Positions 58,400 through 64,000 of a DNA stretch of 64,000 nt are shown here, one piece after another (within the stretch, counting starts at the first letter, position 1; each line of letters begins with the position of its first letter). The notes under the pieces were generated by a model. That model saw only the letters and a program-made list of their open reading frames with translations, made no database searches and was not told where the DNA came from. The stretch covers positions 1 to 64,000 of the forward strand of contig NZ_BAMW01000026.1 in the NCBI RefSeq assembly GCF_000963945.1, read 5' to 3'. The stretch comes from Acetobacter indonesiensis. GTDB taxonomy: Bacteria; Pseudomonadota; Alphaproteobacteria; Acetobacterales; Acetobacteraceae. The position numbers and the translations under genes are program-made.

Positions 58400-59509
58400 A
58401 TGACGTCAGACCTTTCCTCTTCTCCTGAAGATTTGCAGCCGCCACAGCAAGACACCAGCACACCTGCGTGGCTGGGCAGTATCACGCATATTCTGCGCCT
58501 GACCGTAACGGTGGCCATTATTTCCCTAACCGTCTGGCTTCTGGGTGACGTGCTGACGGTTATTTTTGCCGCAACACTCTTTGCCGTCGTCCTGCACGGT
58601 CTGTCCCGTATTCTGGTCAAGCATTTACGCCTGCCATATGGGTGGTCTCTCTCTATTGTCAGTTTTGGGTTGATTGCGGCGGTTGTGCTGCTGGTGTGGG
58701 GAAGCGGCCCTGCCATAGTCAGTGAAGCCTCCCGCCTGCAAGACGCCTTGCGCCAGCAGGAAGCCTCGCTTCGCTCCACGCTGGAAGGCAACCCGACCGG
58801 ACAGATGATCCTGAATTATCTGCCAGCCTCCCTTGGTGGCCATCAGGGTGGCGGTAACAGCAGTCTGGCCTCCATCGGCTCCCGCATTGCTGGCTCCATG
58901 ACGGGTATCGTGGGCTCGGCCTTTGGCGCTGTAGGCACCGTTGTGGTGATTCTGATTGCGGGGCTGTATTTTGCCATGTCGCCCTCGCTCTACGCCAACG
59001 GGGCACTGCGGCTTGTGCCTGTGGCGCAACGTCCGCGCACGCGGGAGTTGATGCTGCGCGCCGGGCAAACCCTGTGGGCATGGGTCGCCGGTCAGTCGCT
59101 GGATATGCTGGTAGTCGGCGTGCTGTCGGGCCTTGGGCTCTGGTTTATTGGGGTACCGCTGGCTCTGGCGCTGGGCGTGTTGGCCGGGCTGTGTAACTTC
59201 ATTCCTTATATCGGCGCTATTATGGGCGCGGTACCTGCGCTTTTGCTGGCGCTGTCACTGGGCACGCGGGAAACCATCATGGTTGCCGCCCTTTATAGTG
59301 TTATCCAGTTTCTGGAAGGGAACGTGCTGGCCCCGGTTATTCAGCGCCATGCTGTGCAGATGCCTCCGGCTATTACCATTTTATCACAGACGCTTTTTGG
59401 CGCTATTCTGGGGTTTCCGGGCCTGATTTTTGCGTCTCCGCTGACCGCAGCCCTGCTGGCAATTTTTGATGGATTAACGCCGCCCCTGTCAGATGACGAA
59501 CGCGTATAA
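58400..59509 (+). CDS. AI-2E family transporter (PerM/YdiK-like)
   Basis: 369 residues with about eight membrane segments. The region after residue 200 has the family core WAWVAGQSLDMLVVGVLSGLGLWF, then LCNFIPYIGAIMGAVPALLLAL and IQFLEGNVLAPVIQRHAVQMPPA. The AI-2 exporter name is historical for TqsA; for most members the substrate is unknown, and some are Na+/H+ antiporters. A long soluble loop rich in Gly lies between the third and fourth segments. ATG at 58400; no strong ribosome-binding site. Confidence 0.88.
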   Translation: MTSDLSSSPEDLQPPQQDTSTPAWLGSITHILRLTVTVAIISLTVWLLGDVLTVIFAATLFAVVLHGLSRILVKHLRLPYGWSLSIVSFGLIAAVVLLVWGSGPAIVSEASRLQDALRQQEASLRSTLEGNPTGQMILNYLPASLGGHQGGGNSSLASIGSRIAGSMTGIVGSAFGAVGTVVVILIAGLYFAMSPSLYANGALRLVPVAQRPRTRELMLRAGQTLWAWVAGQSLDMLVVGVLSGLGLWFIGVPLALALGVLAGLCNFIPYIGAIMGAVPALLLALSLGTRETIMVAALYSVIQFLEGNVLAPVIQRHAVQMPPAITILSQTLFGAILGFPGLIFASPLTAALLAIFDGLTPPLSDDERV

Positions 59510-59582
59510 AAACTCTGCCGTGACAAAGCGGTAGGAACACCGTAATAATTTGGTAATTCGCCCCGGAACCTGAGTTTAAAGA

Positions 59583-60260
59583 ATGCGCATTCTTCTAATA
59601 GAAGACGACCCTACGGTAAAGAATTTTATAACCAAAGGGTTAACAGAGGCCGGCCATCTGGTCGAACATGCTGATAACGGCAAGGATGGCCTAAGCTTGG
59701 CCACCACCGAAAAGTTTGACGCGATTGTTCTCGACCGCATGCTTCCGGGCGGTGTGGATGGCCTGCATATTCTCTCTACCCTGCGTCAGCAGAATAATCT
59801 GACCCCCGTGCTTCTGCTCTCTGCCCTTTCTGATGTGGACGAAAAGGTAGCAGGCCTGAAAGCCGGGGCAGATGATTATGTTGCCAAGCCTTTTTCCTTC
59901 AATGAGCTTCAGGCCCGCATTGAGGCGCTGGTACGCCGCAACCGCAATGAAGCCCAACCTCAGACACGCCTGAGTGTCGGGGATCTGGAAATCGACCTGC
60001 TCTCCCGCAACGTGAAGCGGGCCGATACGCGCATTGACCTTCAGCCACGTGAGTTCCGGTTGCTGGAGTTTCTGATGCGTCATGCCGGTCAGGTCGTGAC
60101 CCGCACCATGTTGCTGGAAGGTGTGTGGGATTACCATTTTGACCCGCAGACAAACGTCATTGACGTGCATGTTTCCCGCCTGCGCCAGAAAATTGACAAA
60201 CCCTTTGGCCGCCCACTGGTGCATACCGTGCGAAATGCAGGATACATGCTGCAAGAATGA
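59583..60260 (+). CDS. Two-component response regulator (OmpR/PhoB family)
   Basis: 225 residues. The receiver domain (1-115) has the acidic pocket EDD at 7-9, the phosphoacceptor Asp51 (IVLDRMLPG), the Thr/Ser position LLLSALSDVDEK and the conserved Lys in DDYVAKPFS. A C-terminal winged-helix DNA-binding domain (about 130-225) follows, with REFRLLEFLMRHAGQVVTR and DVHVSRLRQKID. The 4-base ATGA overlap with the sensor kinase couples the pair. Target genes are unknown; the AT-rich region beyond the kinase is a candidate. Confidence 0.94.
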   Translation: MRILLIEDDPTVKNFITKGLTEAGHLVEHADNGKDGLSLATTEKFDAIVLDRMLPGGVDGLHILSTLRQQNNLTPVLLLSALSDVDEKVAGLKAGADDYVAKPFSFNELQARIEALVRRNRNEAQPQTRLSVGDLEIDLLSRNVKRADTRIDLQPREFRLLEFLMRHAGQVVTRTMLLEGVWDYHFDPQTNVIDVHVSRLRQKIDKPFGRPLVHTVRNAGYMLQE

Positions 60261-61675
60261 TGCGGATGCCGCTTGCCTGGCTTGATTGCAGGTCCTTACG
60301 GATAAAATCTGTCAGCTTGCGCTTTGCCCTGATTTACGGAGCATTGTTTGTCGGCTCCGGGTTTCTGTTTTTGTCGTTTGTGTGGTGGGGCACGGTCGGG
60401 CTGCTGGAACGGCGGACCGAAAACGCCATCACCACTGACGCGCAAATTCTGGCCCAGACATTTACAGAAAGCGGCCGACCCGCTCTGGTCGCTCTCATTA
60501 ATGAGCGGCTAGAGCAGGATATAGACGACAACGCGCTGTATTTGCTGGTGACGCCCAATAATGAATGGGTCGCGGGCAATCTGGCAGAATGGCCGGTAAA
60601 AATTCACGGCCACTACTGGTTCAGTCTGCCCGTTCAGCGTGCGGATATGCTGAACACGGCCCGTGTGCGGGCTTACACACTGCCAGACGGTTATAAGCTT
60701 CTTGTCGGGCGTGACCTGAACGGTCGTACCCAGCTTGCCCATATGCTGACTGAAATGCTGCTATGGACATGCATCATGATGCTGGTTCTGGCCGTGAGTG
60801 GTGGCTGGTTCATTCGGCGGTTGTTTCGCAACATCATTCATTCCATTGGCCGCACCACGCAGGCCATTACTCATGGCGACATGACACGTCGCATCCCCAT
60901 TAAGGGGACGGATAAGGAACTGGACGAAGTCGCCTTTACCATAAATGAAATGCTCGACCGCATCGTGCGCCTGATGGACGGCGTGCGTCAGGTCTCAAAC
61001 AGTATGGCACATGATCTGCGCACACCCATCACCCGTGCCCGTGCCCAGTTAGAAGAAGCGTCTCTAACCGCCAAAAGCGAAGACGAACTACGCCGCGCCA
61101 TTGATAAGGCCGTTGTAAATCTGGATAATGTGACCTCCATCTGCGAGGCTATTTTACGGATTGCCCAGATTGAAGCTGGCGCGCGTCGCTCCGCTTTTTC
61201 CGAGTTCGATCTGGTCTCAGCGCTGGAAACGGTGGTGGAGCTTTACGAAGCTGTTGCGGAAGAACATCAGGTCAATTTTGTCTGTCAGATGCCAGAAAAA
61301 CTGCCGTTTTTTGGTGATTGCATTCTGTATCAGCAAGCCGTGGCCAATCTGCTGGATAACGCGATCAAGTTCTCGCCACCGCAAAGCACCATCCGCCTGA
61401 CGGTTGAGGTCACCCCTGCCCCGTCTGATACCGCTCCTGCGCTGGTTCACCTCACTCTTGCCGATCAAGGGCCCGGCATGAACGATGCCGACATGGCCCG
61501 CGCAACGGAGCGTTTTTTCCGTGCTGAACAAGCACGCAACACACCGGGCTCTGGCTTGGGCCTCTCCTTGGTTCAGGCCATTATTCAGCTACACGGCGGT
61601 ACCTTGCGACTTGCATCGAACGCTCCCGGATTGGTGGTTAAAATCGAAACCCCACTCTACCCACACGATATATGA
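60257..61675 (+). CDS. Two-component sensor histidine kinase
   Basis: 472 residues, inner membrane. Two transmembrane segments (about 22-45 and 168-185) flank a periplasmic sensor domain of about 120 residues. A HAMP domain follows (IRRLFRNIIHSIGRTTQAI ...). The dimerisation helix carries the phospho-acceptor His252 (SMAHDLRTPITRARAQ). The ATPase domain shows N box NLLDNAIKFS, G1 ADQGPGMND and G2 GSGLGLSLVQAI. It resembles heavy-metal or QseC-type kinases in layout, but the signal is not determinable. It starts inside the response regulator's stop. Confidence 0.93.
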   Translation: MMRMPLAWLDCRSLRIKSVSLRFALIYGALFVGSGFLFLSFVWWGTVGLLERRTENAITTDAQILAQTFTESGRPALVALINERLEQDIDDNALYLLVTPNNEWVAGNLAEWPVKIHGHYWFSLPVQRADMLNTARVRAYTLPDGYKLLVGRDLNGRTQLAHMLTEMLLWTCIMMLVLAVSGGWFIRRLFRNIIHSIGRTTQAITHGDMTRRIPIKGTDKELDEVAFTINEMLDRIVRLMDGVRQVSNSMAHDLRTPITRARAQLEEASLTAKSEDELRRAIDKAVVNLDNVTSICEAILRIAQIEAGARRSAFSEFDLVSALETVVELYEAVAEEHQVNFVCQMPEKLPFFGDCILYQQAVANLLDNAIKFSPPQSTIRLTVEVTPAPSDTAPALVHLTLADQGPGMNDADMARATERFFRAEQARNTPGSGLGLSLVQAIIQLHGGTLRLASNAPGLVVKIETPLYPHDI

Positions 61676-61726
61676 TAAGAATTAACAAACATAAATTTAT
61701 GGATAAGAAATAATTTTATTCTTATC
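61674..61726. repeat. GATAAGAA repeats in an AT-rich gap
   Basis: GATAAGAAT (61674-61682) recurs as GATAAGAAA (61702-61710) and, inverted, as TTCTTATC (61719-61726), the last two forming an 8-bp stem with a 9-base loop. The first copy overlaps the kinase stop codon. They could be a terminator for the kinase operon or binding sites ahead of the next gene. Confidence 0.6.
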
Positions 61727-61794
61727 AAACACCCTTGTTATAAAATCTCTCGATGCCTTTAAAATGCCATTTCGAATTCTTAGATGTGCAGGCT

Positions 61795-62142
61795 ATGAGA
61801 GTGCTTCTGCCCATTATCATTTCTTTGATTCTAGGAAATATTAGTAGTATTTCCATGGCAGAACCAATGAAGTCTTCTGAAATACCATTGGCAACACAAC
61901 AAAATAACAAATCATCATTCGCTGCGACGGTTACTCAGAAACCAATCATCATTACGTCCGACAGTGCCCCATTCTGTGGCACACTGATCCACGCAATTGA
62001 TGACTATAAAGAGGCAACTTTGCCTTTATTTGTGCTTCAGATGCGCAATGATGGAGCCGCCTTATGTCAGAAGGGCATGATCCGCGCTGGTCTGGTTCGT
62101 CTGCGCCGTGCCCTTATGAGCCTGAAAAGGACACCACAATGA
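61795..62142 (+). CDS. Small secreted protein, function unknown, AT-rich start
   Basis: 115 residues from the ATG at 61795. A signal peptide (RVLLPIIISLILGNISSISMA, residues 2-22) precedes a mature protein with two cysteines, Cys61 (APFCGTLIHAID) and Cys91 (AALCQKGMIRAG), probably disulfide-bonded, and a basic helical C-terminus (LVRLRRALMSLKR). The first 250 bases are clearly more AT-rich than the neighbours. Its last four bases overlap the start of the SIMPL gene (ATGA), so both are translated together. Family not recognised. Confidence 0.65.
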   Translation: MRVLLPIIISLILGNISSISMAEPMKSSEIPLATQQNNKSSFAATVTQKPIIITSDSAPFCGTLIHAIDDYKEATLPLFVLQMRNDGAALCQKGMIRAGLVRLRRALMSLKRTPQ

Positions 62143-62864
62143 CTTTTTCTTTTCGCCGCGCCGCCAGAATTATTCCCCTTGTCGCCCTGGGCACTCTGGC
62201 TGTCTCACCCGTCAGCATTGCTGCGGAAAACGATGCTGAAGCACGCTACACCAAGCTGGATATTACCGGCACGGGTACCATTCAAGCTCCCCCGGACCAG
62301 CTCACCGCCCGGTTTAGAGCAGAAAGCCGCGATACCAGCGCTGCTGCTGCCCAACAAAGTGTAAATACGCAGGTGCACAAAGCCACCGATTTGGCTGAAA
62401 AAGCCAAGGGGGTGACGTATGCTGTGCTGCATTATTCGGTGTCGGAACTGCGCGGCGAGAAAGACAAAACACCGCCCTCATGGTCTGCCAGCCAGACCAT
62501 GACTTTCACGGCCACAGACGGAAAATCCCTTCTGCCTCTAACCGGCCAATTACAGGCAAACGGTCTGCTGCTGGAGGGGCTGGAATGGTCTCTTTCACCC
62601 GACAAACAGAAGACGTTGTTTCTGGAAGCCGAAAAAGCTGCCGTCACTGACGCAAAAAAACAGGCCGAAACTCTGGCCGCAACGCTGGGCCTGAAAGTGG
62701 TGCGCTTCAGCACTATTTCTGTCTCTGGGTCGTCTTTTCCACGGCCTGTCTTTATGGCTGCCATGGCGGCCCGTAGCATGGACAGCGTAACACCACCTTC
62801 CAGCACGGCTGAAACCCAGAACGTCAACGCTACCGCCAACGCAACTGTGCTGCTGGCCCCCTGA
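62139..62864 (+). CDS. SIMPL (DUF541) domain protein, exported
   Basis: 241 residues from the ATG at 62139. A signal peptide is visible (RRAARIIPLVALGTLAVSPVSIAA, residues 6-29; kept short of a lipobox). The mature part matches SIMPL/DUF541: LDITGTGTIQAPPDQLTARF, TDLAEKAKGVTYAVLHYSVSELR and TDAKKQAETLAATLGLKVVRF. Members occur in the periplasm and have been linked to stress tolerance; no enzymatic activity is established. The ATGA overlap with the upstream small secreted gene suggests joint function. Confidence 0.85.
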   Translation: MTFSFRRAARIIPLVALGTLAVSPVSIAAENDAEARYTKLDITGTGTIQAPPDQLTARFRAESRDTSAAAAQQSVNTQVHKATDLAEKAKGVTYAVLHYSVSELRGEKDKTPPSWSASQTMTFTATDGKSLLPLTGQLQANGLLLEGLEWSLSPDKQKTLFLEAEKAAVTDAKKQAETLAATLGLKVVRFSTISVSGSSFPRPVFMAAMAARSMDSVTPPSSTAETQNVNATANATVLLAP

Positions 62865-62868
62865 TACA

Positions 62869-62905
62869 AAAAATGCCGTGCGGTATAAAACCACACGGCA
62901 TTTTT
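62869..62905. terminator. Bidirectional Rho-independent terminator
   Basis: A perfect 12-bp stem AAAAATGCCGTG (62869-62880) with its complement (62894-62905), plus a 3-bp inner GGT/ACC pairing, ends in T runs on both strands. It can stop the SIMPL operon rightwards and infC leftwards. Confidence 0.9.
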
Positions 62906-62956
62906 CAAGCAATCAGTCAGAAAACCGAGCCAGTCATACGGCGTCGGCTTCCGGTC

Positions 62957-63493
62957 TTACTTCGGAGCCAGCACCATAATCATCTGGCGGTTTTCAAGCC
63001 GAGGCATTTGCTCAACTTTAGCCAGTTCTTCCATTTCGGTGCGGATACGCTCAAGAACCTTTACGCCCAGTTCCTGATGCGCCATTTCACGGCCGCGGAA
63101 ACGAAGCGTTACCTTCACCTTATCCCCGTCAGCCAGAAAGCCTCTCGCAGCGCGCATCTTAACCTGGTAGTCGTTTTCGTCGATATTCGGACGAACCTTG
63201 ACTTCCTTGATTTCGATAACTTTCTGCTTCTTACGGGCTTCGTTCCGCTTTTTCTGCTGTTCGTACTTGAACTTACCGTAGTCCAGAATCTTGGCTACGG
63301 GCGGTTCTGCGTTCGGGCTAATTTCCAGAAGGTCAAGCCCAACACCATACGCACGTGCTAGCGCATCACGGGTGGTCAGCACACCGGCCATCTCGCCGTT
63401 TTCGTCAATCAGACGAACCTGCGGTACACGGATTTCTTCATTAACACGTGGTCCCTCGCGGGTCGGCGGCGCGGGAATAGGGGGTCTGGCTAT
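62957..63493 (-). CDS. infC: Translation initiation factor IF-3, probable ATA start codon
   Basis: Binds the 30S subunit and proofreads start-codon choice. 178 residues if translation starts at the ATA at 63493. The N-terminal domain has [20 protein letters not shown], the linker is [11 protein letters not shown], and the C-terminal domain has [20 protein letters not shown] and [18 protein letters not shown]. No ATG, GTG or TTG lies at the expected place; AGGAG (63504-63500) sits six bases before ATA. The only upstream alternative, TTG at 63523, lies inside the T tract of a hairpin. Rare start codons in infC are known from E. coli (AUU), where they allow autoregulation. Confidence 0.93.
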   Translation of the reverse strand: MARPPIPAPPTREGPRVNEEIRVPQVRLIDENGEMAGVLTTRDALARAYGVGLDLLEISPNAEPPVAKILDYGKFKYEQQKKRNEARKKQKVIEIKEVKVRPNIDENDYQVKMRAARGFLADGDKVKVTLRFRGREMAHQELGVKVLERIRTEMEELAKVEQMPRLENRQMIMVLAPK

Positions 63494-63514
63494 GGTCAGC
63501 TCCTGTCGTGGATT

Positions 63515-63547
63515 AAAAAACAAACAAAAGCACCTCGCCGGGTGCTT
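63515..63547 (-). promoter_or_regulatory. Terminator-like hairpin just upstream of infC (candidate attenuator)
   Basis: A 7-bp stem (63541-63547 with 63528-63534, 6-base loop) is followed on the minus strand by TTTTGTTTGTTTTTT, a good intrinsic terminator, ending 11 bases before the infC Shine-Dalgarno. A weak promoter-like pair, TTGATA (63592-63587) and CATAAT (63567-63562) with 19-base spacing, lies before it. Transcripts from there or from thrS must read through this hairpin to reach infC. Confidence 0.7.
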
Positions 63548-63600
63548 CCATTCTGCGCGGTATTATGTGCGCAATTCCGGGCCAATTATCAAGCGTGTCA

Positions 63601-63633
63601 TGACAGAAAACACGGGCAAAGCTGCCCTGTGTT
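63601..63633 (-). terminator. Hairpin after thrS, possible terminator
   Basis: AACACAGGGC (63633-63624) pairs with GCCCGTGTT (63617-63609) with one bulged base and a 6-base loop, followed by TTCTGTC on the minus strand. It begins seven bases after the thrS stop. Confidence 0.6.
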
Positions 63634-63639
63634 GCCTTT

Positions 63640-64000
63640 TCACTTCTTTTTGCGCAGATCTGGCGGAGTCGCTTCTGTTACCAGACGGCTCACCACCTCA
63701 TCAAAACCAAGATTCTCCTGATCCTGACTTCCCAGACGCCGCATGGCTACGGTGCGTTGTTCTGCCTCACGCCGCCCGACAACCAGAATCACCGGCACAC
63801 GGGCCACGCTGTGCTCACGCACCTTGGCATTGATCTTGTCGTTTCGCACGTCTGCCTCGGCCGCAAGGCCTGCATCCCGCAGCGCTGCCGCGACTTCTTC
63901 TGCATAAGGAGCCGCGTCACTGACAATAGACGCCACCACCACCTGAACCGGAGCCAGCCACAGCGGGAACCGGCCAGCATGCTGTTCAATCAGAATACCC
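63640..64000 (-). CDS. thrS: Threonyl-tRNA synthetase, C-terminal part (5' end outside window)
   Basis: The frame is open to the right edge of the window. The visible 119 or so residues are the anticodon-binding domain: [18 protein letters not shown], then [20 protein letters not shown] and [19 protein letters not shown], which match class II ThrS. The stop is at 63640. The thrS-infC order is widely conserved in bacteria. A GTG at 63942 inside the domain is not a start. Confidence 0.93.
   Translation of the reverse strand, partial: GILIEQHAGRFPLWLAPVQVVVASIVSDAAPYAEEVAAALRDAGLAAEADVRNDKINAKVREHSVARVPVILVVGRREAEQRTVAMRRLGSQDQENLGFDEVVSRLVTEATPPDLRKKK

Overview
The window looks like core chromosome of an acetic acid bacterium (Acetobacteraceae, most like Acetobacter; genus call tentative). 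The reasons are an alphaproteobacterial gene set, moderately high GC by eye, and a close match to the hopanoid C-3 methylase HpnR, since 3-methylhopanoids are typical of this family. A late-cobalt-type cobalamin gene set is also present. I see no insertion sequence, integrase, phage gene or CRISPR array.

Layout. 0-1.3 kb: the end of a copper-resistance outer-membrane protein (copB, cut by the window edge) and a CsoR-type Cu(I) repressor. 1.3-7.2 kb (minus): ltrA, then miaA-ilvB-ilvN-ilvC for branched-chain amino acids, closed by a strong terminator. 7.2-15.7 kb: serB, a small membrane protein, an ELM1-like protein, a DEAD-box-type helicase with an altered motif II, two coupled glycosyltransferases, an AstE/AspA-type zinc hydrolase and glyA. 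15.9-25.7 kb: an amino acid permease, hemB, bpt, parC, a secreted esterase, recO, tsf and rpsB; rpsB has a structured leader. 25.8-33.4 kb: a Rieske oxygenase, a small secreted protein, pabB-pabC and dnaE.

33.6-41.3 kb is a nearly complete corrin-ring cluster: cbiD, cobM, cobE, cobL, cobK, cobJ, cobI, cobH, cobG. Together they could take precorrin-2 to hydrogenobyrinate by the oxygen-dependent route, except that CbiD stands where CobF is expected. Most genes are on the minus strand and overlap by 1-4 bases; cbiD and cobK are inverted and overlap their neighbours tail to tail. HpnR at 53.8-55.3 kb is a cobalamin-type radical SAM enzyme, so the window carries both a likely source and a user of B12.

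41.5-53.8 kb: aldo/keto reductase, panC, a RidA-like protein, tRNA-Asn, an orphan substrate-binding protein, a drug/metabolite-type exporter divergent from an XRE-cupin regulator, two lipoproteins, tandem paralogous aminotransferases, gluQ, an HNH protein, a CopZ-like chaperone and an unrecognised protein. 53.8-64 kb: hpnR, ndk, an ABC-F ATPase, an AI-2E-family transporter, a two-component system, an AT-rich patch with a small secreted protein and a SIMPL-domain protein, infC with a probable ATA start behind a terminator-like hairpin, and the 3' end of thrS.

Start codons were chosen by ribosome-binding sites and family N-termini. Functions come from recognising motifs, not from database searches.
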